From: Candidatus Eisenbergiella merdigallinarum
Lineage (GTDB): Bacteria > Bacillota > Clostridia > Lachnospirales > Lachnospiraceae
NCBI GenBank assembly: GCA_019119355.1
Contig: DWXE01000040.1
Location: forward strand, 186,001-250,000
DNA length: 64,000 nt
Direction: 5' to 3'
The position numbers were made by a program, and so were the translations under genes. The notes beneath the pieces were generated by a model that did not search any database, was not told the DNA's origin, and was given only the letters and a program-made list of their open reading frames with translations. Below are positions 15,857-25,104 of this stretch, one piece after another (position 1 is the first letter of the stretch; the number at the start of each line of letters is the position of its first letter).

Positions 15857-16824
15857 TCATCAACGGAACAACGGACGAATACGTGCAGTGGCATGACACA
15901 GACGGAAACATCATCAATGCCAGCGACGGGGGGATCATCTACGCGGAGGGAAAGTATCACTGGTATGGACAGGCGCTCCGGCCGCTGCCCTTTGCGGGGG
16001 ACGGAAAAGGCGGGCAGACGACCACCACGGGGGTGGTCATGTATGAATCGGAGGATCTGTATCACTGGAAGGCTGAGGGCGTGATCCTGGCCTGTTCCCC
16101 GGATCCGGCCAGCCCGCTCTATGGGCCCATGCGCTTTGAACGGCCCAAGATCGTTTATAACCGCAGCACCGGACAGTATGTGCTCTGGTGCCATTATGTG
16201 AAGCATCCGGGAGATCACGGCTTTACGGAAGGAACGGCGGAGGCGGGCGTGGCGGTCTGTGACCGGGTGAACGGAAGCTATACCTGGCTCGGGACGGCAA
16301 GGCCCATTGATGAAAGGGGACTGGTGCGGGACTGCACGGTATTTCAGGATGAGGACGGGAGCGCCTGGTTTGTTTATGACAGGCAGGTGGGAGAGGACCG
16401 GTGCCTGCATATCGTCCGCCTTTCCGACGATTACATCTCCTTTACCGGGCAGTACAGAAGGATCGATGCCGCTTTTTGGAGAGAAGCGGCGGCGCTGGTA
16501 AAGCACGATGGCTGGTACTATATGATAACCTCGGATCTGACCTCCTGGGCGGCCAATCAGGCGAAATACTTCCGCACAAGGGAGCTTATGGGGGAATGGG
16601 AGGATATGGGGGATCCCTGCATCGGGGATGAGACGCACACTACCTTCCAGTCTCAGAGCACCTTTATTTTTCGGGTGCAGGGAAAGGATGATCTTTATAT
16701 CCACATGGCGGAGCGGCATAATACGGAAAACTTCGAGCGCTGCTCCTATATCTGGCTTCCCATCGATTTTCACCCGGATCATACCCTGAGCTTACGCTAT
16801 CGGGAGCGGTTCGCAATTACCTGA
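15853..16824 (+). CDS. GH43-family-like five-bladed propeller glycoside hydrolase
   Basis: The 323-residue protein begins with NASDGGIIYAEGKYHWYGQA, the first-blade motif of GH43-like enzymes, which supplies the catalytic base aspartate. Further blades carry RPKIVYNRSTGQYVLWCHY and RDCTVFQDEDGSAWFVYD, the latter with the pKa-modulating aspartate. The size matches single-domain GH43 subfamilies that act on galactans and arabinans. There is no signal peptide, so it works in the cytoplasm. It is translationally coupled to the AraC sensor by a four-base ATGA overlap. Subfamily and substrate are inferred only. Confidence 0.8.
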   Translation: MIINGTTDEYVQWHDTDGNIINASDGGIIYAEGKYHWYGQALRPLPFAGDGKGGQTTTTGVVMYESEDLYHWKAEGVILACSPDPASPLYGPMRFERPKIVYNRSTGQYVLWCHYVKHPGDHGFTEGTAEAGVAVCDRVNGSYTWLGTARPIDERGLVRDCTVFQDEDGSAWFVYDRQVGEDRCLHIVRLSDDYISFTGQYRRIDAAFWREAAALVKHDGWYYMITSDLTSWAANQAKYFRTRELMGEWEDMGDPCIGDETHTTFQSQSTFIFRVQGKDDLYIHMAERHNTENFERCSYIWLPIDFHPDHTLSLRYRERFAIT

Positions 16825-16847
16825 GACTGTAGGGAAGGAGAAAAGAA

Positions 16848-19745
16848 ATGAACAGGTGGGTCAGAAAACAGGTTTCACTGAACGGAGAGTGGAGTTTTGC
16901 ATATCGGAACGCCGGGCCGGGGGAGAACGGGCCGTTTCCGGAGGAGCGGGAATATGATATTCTCATGCCGGTTCCCGGATGCTGGGATGATCATGAGGAC
17001 AGACTGTCGCTGGCGGCATTCTGGTCCAGAGACAGGAGGATCAATCCGGATTATGTACCCCTTACCATTCCGGCAGGTTCCGGAAGCCCTCCGGACATGT
17101 CGTTTCCCTATCTTGTAGGCTGCGGCTGGTACCGGCGGAGCTTTTATGCGGAAGCGGACTGGGAGGAAGAAAGCATAGCGCTGCAGATCGGAGGCGTTAC
17201 CATGGAAGCCTGGGTATGGCTGAACGGGAAGCCGGTCGGCCGTCATGAAGGGCATCAGACGCCTTTTTCGTTCAGCCTTTCGGGAAAGGTGGAGGCGGGG
17301 AGGATGAACGAGCTGATCCTTGCAGTTTCCAATATCAGAAGGGACCGGTCCGGCTGCAGCATAAGGGGTGACAAAGGACGAAGCGGCGGGATCCGCAAGG
17401 GGGTTTTTCTGGAGATCACGGGAAGCGAACGGCTGGAGGACTGTTATGTATACCCGGATCCCTCCATGGAGCGGCTGTGCTGGAGGGCTGTCCTTTCCGG
17501 AGCGAAGAAGGGAAAAATGGAGTGGGAGTTTCGGGATCTGAGTGAAAACCGGATCGTGAACGCCGGGACGGTGGAAATACAGAACGCGGTTTGTAAGGAC
17601 GGTGCTTCGCGGCCGGAAGGAGTATGGCCGGGATGCACCGGGCCGGAAGAAGTATGGCCGGGATGTACCGGTGCGGAAGGTGCATCTATGTTTTTGCAGT
17701 GGGAAAGCGGCGCGGAGGGGCTTCGGGTATGGTCGGATCGTGCCCCGAAGCTTTACCGGCTGCATCTGCGTCTGGTCAAAGACGGGCTGACGGTGGATGA
17801 GCTGGAGCGGGATTTCGGGCTGCGGCTGGCGGAGACGGCGGGGACGCTGATCTTCCTCAACAAAACGCCGGTTTTTTTGAGGGGAGCCACGGATCATGCT
17901 TATTTTCCGGAAACCTGCACGGCGCCGGAATCCCTTTCCTATTATATGAATACCCTGAAAACGCTGAAAAGCTATGGCTTCAACTGGATCCGTTTCCATA
18001 CCTGGATCCCGCCTGAGGAATGTATGGAGGCGGCGGACCGCCTGGGAATGCTCATTCAGGTGGAGACGGCAAACGGTTTTTCGGAATCTGAATGGCTGGA
18101 CGCCGTCCGAACCTGCCGGATCCACCCCAGCGTGATCCTCTACTGCTGCGGGAACGAGGTGAGGATGGATGAGGCCATGCTTTCCTTTCTGGAAAAGATG
18201 GCGGGGCATCTGCGCACCCTGGCTCCCGACGCGCTGTTCCATCCGATGGAGTCCCTGCGGGGGCTGGAATACGATACCTCGGACGGTCATCTGGAATTCA
18301 GCGAGGAGCTGTTCCGCTTTGACAGGCTGGAGCGGCTGGAAGGCTTCAGCGATGTGCTGTCTCCCCATGGCAGGCTGTTCAGCTATCACTCCATGGATAC
18401 AAAGGAGGAGGACATCAGGATTCAGCTTGAAAAATTCCGCCGTCCCTGTCTGCTTCATGAGATCGGGATCAATGACAGCTATCCGGATCTTACGTTGGAG
18501 GCGCGTTATGAAAAGGCCCGGTCAGGAGGAGGATTTTACCGGGCGGTGAGGGAGTACGCAGGGCGGATGGGAGTGCTGGAGCGTGCGCCGCTGTATTATC
18601 AGAATTCCTGCGGCTGGATGAAGCTCACCCTGAAATATGCGCTGGAAAACGCGAGAAGGTGCGGGCTTGCGGACGGTTACGATCTGCTTGGGGCCGTGGA
18701 CTGTCACTGGCACAGGACGGGCTATGCCTGCGGCTTCCTGAATGAATTTTATGAGGCAAAAAGCGGTTTTTCCAGGCAGGAGCTTCTTGCCTTCAACGGG
18801 GAAAGCGTGCTGCTTGCGGACGTTGGAAAGGAACGGAACCGGAAGGGCGGAGATATCTTAAGGATCCCGGTTTACGCGGCGCTCTGGGGAGAGGCTGCGA
18901 ATGCCGTGGAAGGGGAAGAGACGGCGGTGGTGGAATACCGCCTGACCGGAGAAGGGCAGAAAACCTTTGTCAGGGGAAGCTTCCCGGTATCGGCGCCCGG
19001 GCGGTACGGCGTTTCGTATCTGGGAGAGGCCGTGATCGCCGTGCCGGGGATAAAGGAACCCGTGCGGGCCGACCTGAAGATACGTCTGTCCTGTGGGAGC
19101 TGCCAGCTGGAAAACAGCTGGGAATACTGGCTGTTTCCGGAAATCGCCCCGTTTTTTGAGGAGACGGACGCTGAGGAGGGAGGCATCGTCACGGACCGGC
19201 TGGATGAAGGGACGATCCGCGCGCTTCTTGGCGGAGAGCGGGTGCTGCTTCTGGGGAGCGGGCCGTTTCCTTCCGTGGAGACCGGCTTTCAGATCATGTC
19301 GGCCGGGAGGCCGCAGGGCCTGAACGCCACGGTGATCGAGGATCATCCCGTCACCCGCCTTTTTCCCCATGAGGGCTGGTGCGGCTGGCAGTTTCAGCCC
19401 ATGATGGACGGCGGAAGGGCTGTGGTGTTCAACGGCCTTCCCGTTCCCTTTAAGCCCATCATCGAAATGGTCAGCGGCTATAAGATCATCCGGAAGCAGG
19501 CGGCCATGTTCGAGCTGCAGGCTGGAAAGGGAAAGCTGCTTGTCTGTACCCTGAATCTGGAAGGAAAGGATCCGGGGACAGTTTACCTCAGACAGCTTCT
19601 GGAGCATTACATCTGTTCCGGGGCCTTCCGGCCCGGGATCCGGATCGACGGAGAAAGCCTTCGGACGCTGATCGGTGCCTGCACGGATCCGGAGGTGGAT
19701 TTTTCCACGGATGAAGGCGACGACAAAGGAGGATATGTACGATGA
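16848..19745 (+). CDS. GH2-family glycoside hydrolase with an internal repeat insertion
   Basis: The 965-residue cytoplasmic enzyme opens with SLNGEWSFAYRNAGPGENGP, a jelly-roll domain typical of GH2. The immunoglobulin-like domain follows, then the barrel with FNWIRFHTWIPPEECMEAAD. The acid/base glutamate is in YCCGNEVRMDE, and the likely nucleophile is the glutamate in LLHEIGIND. Members hydrolyse beta-galactosides, beta-glucuronides or related links. In the linker between domains 2 and 3 the protein contains a duplicated decapeptide (PEGVWPGCTG / PEEVWPGCTG), which is not expected in the family. GGAAGGAG precedes the start; the end overlaps the GH28 gene by ATGA. Confidence 0.85.
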   Translation: MNRWVRKQVSLNGEWSFAYRNAGPGENGPFPEEREYDILMPVPGCWDDHEDRLSLAAFWSRDRRINPDYVPLTIPAGSGSPPDMSFPYLVGCGWYRRSFYAEADWEEESIALQIGGVTMEAWVWLNGKPVGRHEGHQTPFSFSLSGKVEAGRMNELILAVSNIRRDRSGCSIRGDKGRSGGIRKGVFLEITGSERLEDCYVYPDPSMERLCWRAVLSGAKKGKMEWEFRDLSENRIVNAGTVEIQNAVCKDGASRPEGVWPGCTGPEEVWPGCTGAEGASMFLQWESGAEGLRVWSDRAPKLYRLHLRLVKDGLTVDELERDFGLRLAETAGTLIFLNKTPVFLRGATDHAYFPETCTAPESLSYYMNTLKTLKSYGFNWIRFHTWIPPEECMEAADRLGMLIQVETANGFSESEWLDAVRTCRIHPSVILYCCGNEVRMDEAMLSFLEKMAGHLRTLAPDALFHPMESLRGLEYDTSDGHLEFSEELFRFDRLERLEGFSDVLSPHGRLFSYHSMDTKEEDIRIQLEKFRRPCLLHEIGINDSYPDLTLEARYEKARSGGGFYRAVREYAGRMGVLERAPLYYQNSCGWMKLTLKYALENARRCGLADGYDLLGAVDCHWHRTGYACGFLNEFYEAKSGFSRQELLAFNGESVLLADVGKERNRKGGDILRIPVYAALWGEAANAVEGEETAVVEYRLTGEGQKTFVRGSFPVSAPGRYGVSYLGEAVIAVPGIKEPVRADLKIRLSCGSCQLENSWEYWLFPEIAPFFEETDAEEGGIVTDRLDEGTIRALLGGERVLLLGSGPFPSVETGFQIMSAGRPQGLNATVIEDHPVTRLFPHEGWCGWQFQPMMDGGRAVVFNGLPVPFKPIIEMVSGYKIIRKQAAMFELQAGKGKLLVCTLNLEGKDPGTVYLRQLLEHYICSGAFRPGIRIDGESLRTLIGACTDPEVDFSTDEGDDKGGYVR
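17611..17683 (+). repeat. 30-bp tandem repeat inside the GH2 gene
   Basis: Two nearly identical 30-bp units (17611-17640 and 17641-17670; 28 of 30 bases agree) are followed by a degenerate partial copy. They encode the in-frame decapeptide repeat in an interdomain linker. Confidence 0.9.
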
Positions 19746-21019
19746 AAGAAAGAGAAAAAGAATTTTTCCCGGACGGGACGCCGATCGACGACTGGTTCTA
19801 CGATACCAGGACCCCGGCGCTTTCGGAGCTGGGAAGGCCCTATGTGCTGACGGAGCACGGCATCCGGGACGACGGGAGACTGTATACACAGGAGATACAG
19901 GGCCTGATCGATAGGGTTCATGAGAATGGAGGCGGGGTGATCGTGGTGCCGCAGGGTACCTTCCGGACAGGCTCCCTTTTCTTCCGGCAGGGAGTCAATC
20001 TCTATGTGGAGGAGGGCGGCGTGCTGATGGGAAGCGACGATGTCAGCGACTACAGCCTGCGGCTGACGCGGATCGAAGGGGAGACCTGTCTGTATTTCGC
20101 GGCCCTGATCAATGCGGACGGCCTGGACGGCTTTACCATGTGCGGGCCGGGAACCATCGACGGCAACGGCCTGCGCTCCTGGAAGGCCTTCTGGCTGCGC
20201 AGGGAATGGAATCCTCATTGCACCAACAAGGATGAGCAGAGGCCGAGGCTTGTGTACCTGTCCGGCTGCCGGAATGTGAAGATCGCCGGCCTGCATCTGA
20301 TCAATGCCCATTTCTGGACAACCCATATTTATAAATGCGACCATGTGAAATATCTGGGCTGCACCATCTGCTCCCCGGCTGTGCCTGTGAAAGCGCCGAG
20401 CACGGACGCCATCGACATCGATGTGTGTACGGACGTACTGGTGAAGGACTGCTATCTGGAGGTGAACGACGATTCCGTCGTGCTGAAGGGCGGAAAGGGG
20501 CCCTGGGCGGATCAGGCGGAGGAAAACGGCTCCAATGAGAGGATTCTCGTGGAGGACTGCACCTACGGCTTCTGCCACAGCTGTCTCACCTGCGGGTCGG
20601 AGTCGGTGCATGACCGGAATGTGGTCCTGCGCCGGGCGAGGGTAAATGGTACCCACAATCTTCTCAATCTGAAAATGCGGCCGGATACTCCGCAGCATTA
20701 TGAATATATCATGGTGGAGGATGTGGAAGGGAATATGGGTAATTTCCTCAATATCAACCCGTGGACCCAGTTTTTTGATCTGAAGGACAGGAAGGACATC
20801 CCTCTGTCCTTTGCGGATCATATCGTGATGAGAAACTGCAGATGCGAGTGCGGAACCTTCTTTCAGGTAAAAAAAGAGGAGAGCCAGTACCGGCTTTCTG
20901 ATTTCACGTTCGAGGGCCTGGAGATCGAAGCGAAAAGGAACGGCTTTGATCCGCAGGCGATCGAAAACGTGACGGTGAAGGAGGTTCATGTAAAGGAGCG
21001 GAAGGAAAATGAACATTAA
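19742..21019 (+). CDS. GH28 polygalacturonase-family hydrolase
   Basis: The 425-residue protein is a right-handed beta-helix of family GH28. The signatures are STDAIDIDVCTDV (replacing the classical NTDG) and NDDSVVLKGG with the two catalytic aspartates. CLTCGSE stands in place of GHG, and NLKMRPD in place of the RIK motif. Such variants are found in exo-acting and rhamnogalacturonan- or xylogalacturonan-type members. No signal peptide is present, so it acts on imported galacturonate-containing oligosaccharides. It overlaps the GH2 stop and the GH31 start, which indicates tight translational coupling. Confidence 0.88.
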   Translation: MKEREKEFFPDGTPIDDWFYDTRTPALSELGRPYVLTEHGIRDDGRLYTQEIQGLIDRVHENGGGVIVVPQGTFRTGSLFFRQGVNLYVEEGGVLMGSDDVSDYSLRLTRIEGETCLYFAALINADGLDGFTMCGPGTIDGNGLRSWKAFWLRREWNPHCTNKDEQRPRLVYLSGCRNVKIAGLHLINAHFWTTHIYKCDHVKYLGCTICSPAVPVKAPSTDAIDIDVCTDVLVKDCYLEVNDDSVVLKGGKGPWADQAEENGSNERILVEDCTYGFCHSCLTCGSESVHDRNVVLRRARVNGTHNLLNLKMRPDTPQHYEYIMVEDVEGNMGNFLNINPWTQFFDLKDRKDIPLSFADHIVMRNCRCECGTFFQVKKEESQYRLSDFTFEGLEIEAKRNGFDPQAIENVTVKEVHVKERKENEH

Positions 21020-22526
21020 AATCTTACCAAACGAATACTGGTGGGCCGGCATCGTAAACGAGGGAACCCGGATGCCTCTTGGCGTAGAGGACAGAGCCGT
21101 GGTGGATTTCAGAAACGTAAAAACGCCGAATCAGGCGTCTCCCCTGCTTCTGTCCTCCGCGGGCAGATACCTCTGGAGCGACAGCCCATACACGGCCGTT
21201 TTTGAGGACGGGGAGATCCGGACGGACGCTCCGGTGGAGCAAAAGGAAGGCTTCGGGACGTTAAAGGGGGCTTATCTTGCGGCCATGAAGGCGCATTTCC
21301 CCTTTGCGGGAGAAGATGTGGAGCCGCTGTTTTTTTCCAGACCGCAGTACAATACCTGGATCGAGCTGATGTACGACCAGACGCAGGAGGGGATCCTGCG
21401 CTATGCCGAGGGCATCCTGGAGCACGGGCTGCCTGCCGGGATCCTGATGATCGACGAGGGCTGGGCGGAGGATTACGGACGGTTTTCCTTCCGGGCCGGC
21501 GCTTTCCCGGATCCGAAGGGGATGATGGAGCGGCTTCATGAAATGGGCTTCCGTCTGATGCTGTGGATCACCCCGTATATCTCACCGGATTCCGCGGCCT
21601 TCCGGGAGCTGGAGCCCAAGGGATATCTGCTGAAGGACGCTTCCGGGGAAACGGCGGTCAGAAGATGGTGGAACGGCCTGAGCGCCGTGCTGGATCTGAC
21701 GAATCCGGCCTGCGAGGCCTGGTTTGAGGGAAAGCTTCGCGGCATGATGGAGGAATACGGAGTGGACGGCTTCAAATTCGACGGCGGCGATCCGGATATG
21801 TACCGGGACGACGACCGCACCTTCCGGCCCGCTTCGGCCTGGGAGCAGACGAGGATTTACGGTCTGTTCGGGAAGCGCTTCGCCCTTAACGAATTCCGGG
21901 CCGGCTGGCGTCTGGGCGGGCAGCCCCTTGTGATGCGGCTTGCAGACAAGCTTCACAGCTGGGAGGAAAACGGTCTGAACACCCTGATCCCCAACTCCCT
22001 GATCCAGTCTCTTTCCGGCTATGCCTATCACTGCCCGGACATGATCGGAGGCGGGGAATATCAGAGCTTCCGGGAAAATGCTTCCCATCTGGACACGGAG
22101 CTGGTGGTGCGCTATGCCCAGGCCGCGGCTCTGTGCCCCATGATGCAGTTTTCCGCAGCGCCCTGGAGGATCCTGGATGAAGCGCAGTTTGCCATCGTAA
22201 AGCAGGCGGCCCTGCTACATGAAAGCTTCGGCCCCTATATCGCCCGGCTTGCGAAAGAGGCCGCCCGGACGGGAGAGCCCATCCTGCGCCACATGGCCTA
22301 TGCATTTCCCGGACAGGGCATGGAGCGGGTGTCGGATCAGTTCATGCTGGGAGCGGAGATTCTTGCGGCTCCGGTTCTGAAAAAGGGAGAACGGAGCAGG
22401 CTGGTGAAGCTGCCGGAGGGAAGCTGGGAGGATATGGAAGGAAGGCTCTGGGAGGGCGGACGCACCGTCAGCGTGGACGCACCTTTGGAAAAGCTTGTCT
22501 GGTTCAGAAAGACAGGAGGACGATGA
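21009..22526 (+). CDS. GH31-family alpha-glycosidase
   Basis: The 505-residue protein carries the GH31 barrel without the long N-terminal domain of maltase types. It shows LPAGILMIDEGWAEDYGRFSF, the nucleophile aspartate in GVDGFKFDGGDPDMY, and a C-terminal beta-domain (GAEILAAPVLKKGERSR). GH31 enzymes release alpha-linked glucose, xylose or galactose; the short form resembles alpha-galactosidase or alpha-xylosidase-like branches. The ATG at 21009 overlaps the GH28 end by 11 bases, with GGAGCGGAAGGAA upstream. It acts in the cytoplasm. Confidence 0.87.
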   Translation: MNIKILPNEYWWAGIVNEGTRMPLGVEDRAVVDFRNVKTPNQASPLLLSSAGRYLWSDSPYTAVFEDGEIRTDAPVEQKEGFGTLKGAYLAAMKAHFPFAGEDVEPLFFSRPQYNTWIELMYDQTQEGILRYAEGILEHGLPAGILMIDEGWAEDYGRFSFRAGAFPDPKGMMERLHEMGFRLMLWITPYISPDSAAFRELEPKGYLLKDASGETAVRRWWNGLSAVLDLTNPACEAWFEGKLRGMMEEYGVDGFKFDGGDPDMYRDDDRTFRPASAWEQTRIYGLFGKRFALNEFRAGWRLGGQPLVMRLADKLHSWEENGLNTLIPNSLIQSLSGYAYHCPDMIGGGEYQSFRENASHLDTELVVRYAQAAALCPMMQFSAAPWRILDEAQFAIVKQAALLHESFGPYIARLAKEAARTGEPILRHMAYAFPGQGMERVSDQFMLGAEILAAPVLKKGERSRLVKLPEGSWEDMEGRLWEGGRTVSVDAPLEKLVWFRKTGGR

Positions 22527-22527
22527 A

Positions 22528-24996
22528 ATGAAGGGAAGAGAACAGATATCCATGGATCAGGGGTGGAAATTCCACCGGGGAGACATCGTATCCATTCGGA
22601 ACAGGTGGGCCTGGGGGAAATCAGGCTCCTGGAATCAGGGGCCGGAGAGCCGGGGCTTTGACGACAGCGGCTGGGAGGAGGTGGACGTTCCTCACGATTT
22701 TGTGATCGCTTCCGTGCCCGAGCCGTATATGGAAAAGGAATTTGATGAGGACAACGCCATCCCGGCCATGGAGGATGTAAATAACATGCACACCACGGCG
22801 GGATCCTTCCCGAAGGATGTGGGATGGTATCGGAAGCGCTTTTTCATTCCGAAGGAGGATGAGGGGAGGAAGCTGTACCTCATTTTCGAGGGGATTTACC
22901 GGGACAGCCGGATCTGGCTGAATGAATTCTATGTGGGCGGAGACAGGAGCGGCTACAGCCGCATCGTGGTCGATATCACGGATTTTGCGGCCTACGGAGA
23001 GGACAACGTCCTTGTGGTGCGCGCCGACGCCAGAACGGCGGAGGGCTGGTTTTACGAAGGCGGAGGCATCTACCGCCACGTCCGCCTGTTGAAGACGGAG
23101 TGGCTGCATATCGGAGATGTCTATGTCCATTGCAAGGTGGATCCGGAGGAACGCAGCGCCGTGGTGAATGTGGAGACGGAGCTTGCTGGTCTGGAGGAGC
23201 TGTGTCCCAAGGCTTCCAATGCCGCGAAGGGGTCGTGCATCAAAGCTTCCAATGCCGCAAAGGGGCTGCGGGTGCAGGCCGTGATCTTCGGGCCGGACGG
23301 AAAGCCTGCGGGCCGGGCGGAGCGCGTTGTGAGAGCGGAAAGCGTTGTGACGGCGGAAAGCGGGGAAAAGGTACTCCTGACGGTCCCGGTGGAGCAGGCG
23401 GAGCTCTGGAGCCCGGAGCGGCCTGTCCTGTACCGCGCTGAGGTGAGGCTGTACCGGCTGGATGGATCAGATGGGACAGAAGGAACGGACAGTATGGATG
23501 GGCTGGACGGAACGGATGGGCTGGACGGAATGGATGGCCTGGAGACAGACTGCATGACCGTGCCCTTTGGGATCCGTCAGATCCGCTTTGATGCGCAGAA
23601 GGGTCTGATTCTGAATGGGGTTCCGACCAAGATTCAGGGGGTATGCTGCCATCAGAACCACGGCGGCATCGGTACCGCGGTCCCGGACGAGGTATACCGC
23701 TTCCGAATCCGGAAACTGAAGGAAATGGGAGCCAACGCCTTCCGCGCCTCTCACTATCCGCCCGCCCCGGAGCTGCTTGACATCTGCGACCAGGAGGGGA
23801 TGCTGGTGATGGATGAAAACCGTCTTCTGTCCAGTGAGAAGGGGGATCTGGAGCAGCTTTCCACCATGGTGCGCAGGGACAGAAGCCATGCCTGCCTGAT
23901 GTTGTATTCCATCGGAAATGAGGAGGCGCAGTCGCAGGCTACGCCCCAGGGAGCGCGGATCGCGGGCACCATGATCCGGCAGATCCGCCAGTTGGATCCC
24001 CATACGCCCGTGACCATGGCCCTTCTGATGTGGGATCTGAAAAACGGCGTTCCCATAGAGGAGATCAGCGCGATTTCCGGTATTTCAGAACAGCTCGATG
24101 TGGCGGGCTTTAACTACCATGCCCACAGGTGGCCCGCATACCATGAGGCCTATCCGGATCAGCCCATGATCTGCACCGAGCAGGGCACCTTCCGATCCAC
24201 CAGGGAATGCGATAAAACAGATGCGGCCCGTTGTCATCTTGCCATTACGGACAAAAACGCGGATTCCTACATGGCGGGAGCCGCCCAGTGGCATGTCTGC
24301 CGTCCGGATTGGATGAGCGGCTGCTTTATCTGGACAGGCTTCGACTATTACGGGGAGCCGACGCCCTATGCCTGGCCTGCCATCAGCTCCCAGTTCGGAG
24401 CCATGGACCTGTGCGGCTTTCCCAAGGATTTTTACTATTATTATAAGGCCTGGTGGGGAAAGGAAAAGCTGCTCCATATCTTCCCTCACTGGAACGGGAA
24501 GCCGGGAGAAAAGAAGGACGTTCATGTGTTTTCCAACTGTGAGGAGGTGGAGCTGTTCCTGAACGGAAGAAGCCTGGGACGAAAGACCATGGAGCCGGAC
24601 GGCTATCTGGTATGGGAAGGAATCGAGTGGGAGCAGGGCGTTCTTGCAGGCAGAGGATTTTCGGAAGGGAAGGAAGCGGCTGTCTCTGAAAGAAGGACCA
24701 CGGGAGCGGCCTGTGCGGTACGGCTTGCGAAGGAATATCAGGAGGGAGAGATCCACATTTTTCGGGCGGAAATCGTGGACTGTGAGGGACAGATCGTTCC
24801 GGACGCGGAGCATCTGCTGACATTTTCGGCGGAAAACGGAAAAATCCTGGGAACGGCAAACGGAGATCCTTCCGACCATGACGCGCCGGGAGGAAGCACA
24901 CGCCACGCCTTCGGCGGACTGGCTCAGGCCATTGTCCGGGGAGGCGAGGGTCTGCGTGTCAGCGTAACGGCGGAAGGATTAGAGTCCGGCATTTGA
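22528..24996 (+). CDS. GH2 beta-galactosidase/beta-glucuronidase-like hydrolase
   Basis: The 822-residue enzyme has the GH2 jelly roll (EVDVPHDFVIASVPEP, YEGGGIYRHVRLL), the sandwich domain, then the barrel with NAFRASHYPPAPELLDICD. The acid/base glutamate is in LYSIGNEEAQSQ and the nucleophile in MICTEQGTFRS. WTGFDYYGEPTPYAWPAISS and a C-terminal sandwich resembling DUF4982/Big-type domains complete it. The pattern fits beta-galactosidase or beta-glucuronidase. ATG 22528 is selected because AGGAGGA lies 7 bases upstream. Two in-frame repeat tracts occur in the second domain. It is the last gene of the locus, ahead of a strong terminator. Confidence 0.9.
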   Translation: MKGREQISMDQGWKFHRGDIVSIRNRWAWGKSGSWNQGPESRGFDDSGWEEVDVPHDFVIASVPEPYMEKEFDEDNAIPAMEDVNNMHTTAGSFPKDVGWYRKRFFIPKEDEGRKLYLIFEGIYRDSRIWLNEFYVGGDRSGYSRIVVDITDFAAYGEDNVLVVRADARTAEGWFYEGGGIYRHVRLLKTEWLHIGDVYVHCKVDPEERSAVVNVETELAGLEELCPKASNAAKGSCIKASNAAKGLRVQAVIFGPDGKPAGRAERVVRAESVVTAESGEKVLLTVPVEQAELWSPERPVLYRAEVRLYRLDGSDGTEGTDSMDGLDGTDGLDGMDGLETDCMTVPFGIRQIRFDAQKGLILNGVPTKIQGVCCHQNHGGIGTAVPDEVYRFRIRKLKEMGANAFRASHYPPAPELLDICDQEGMLVMDENRLLSSEKGDLEQLSTMVRRDRSHACLMLYSIGNEEAQSQATPQGARIAGTMIRQIRQLDPHTPVTMALLMWDLKNGVPIEEISAISGISEQLDVAGFNYHAHRWPAYHEAYPDQPMICTEQGTFRSTRECDKTDAARCHLAITDKNADSYMAGAAQWHVCRPDWMSGCFIWTGFDYYGEPTPYAWPAISSQFGAMDLCGFPKDFYYYYKAWWGKEKLLHIFPHWNGKPGEKKDVHVFSNCEEVELFLNGRSLGRKTMEPDGYLVWEGIEWEQGVLAGRGFSEGKEAAVSERRTTGAACAVRLAKEYQEGEIHIFRAEIVDCEGQIVPDAEHLLTFSAENGKILGTANGDPSDHDAPGGSTRHAFGGLAQAIVRGGEGLRVSVTAEGLESGI
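23209..23550 (+). repeat. Three in-frame repeat tracts inside the GH2 gene
   Basis: A 33-bp unit encoding KASNAAKG is duplicated (23209-23241 and 23242-23274). An 18-bp unit (GTTGTGAGAGCGGAAAGC and a near copy) is duplicated at 23326-23361. A D/G-rich tract with repeats of GATGGGCTGGACGGA lies at 23461-23550. All preserve the frame and lie outside the catalytic barrel. Confidence 0.9.
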
Positions 24997-25077
24997 GAAA
25001 TGCCGGAAAGCGAGTGTACCAATTCGTATAAAAGAAAAATATCTGACGGCTGGCCCCTGGCGGAGCCGCTAAACGGA

Positions 25078-25104
25078 GGCCGGGGCGGAATCCCCGCCCC
25101 GGCC
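25078..25104. terminator. Strong hairpin between convergent operons
   Basis: GGCCGGGGCGG pairs with CCGCCCCGGCC across a short AATC loop. It marks the end of the carbohydrate locus and touches the stop codon of the convergent SGNH gene, so it may act in both directions. Confidence 0.8.
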
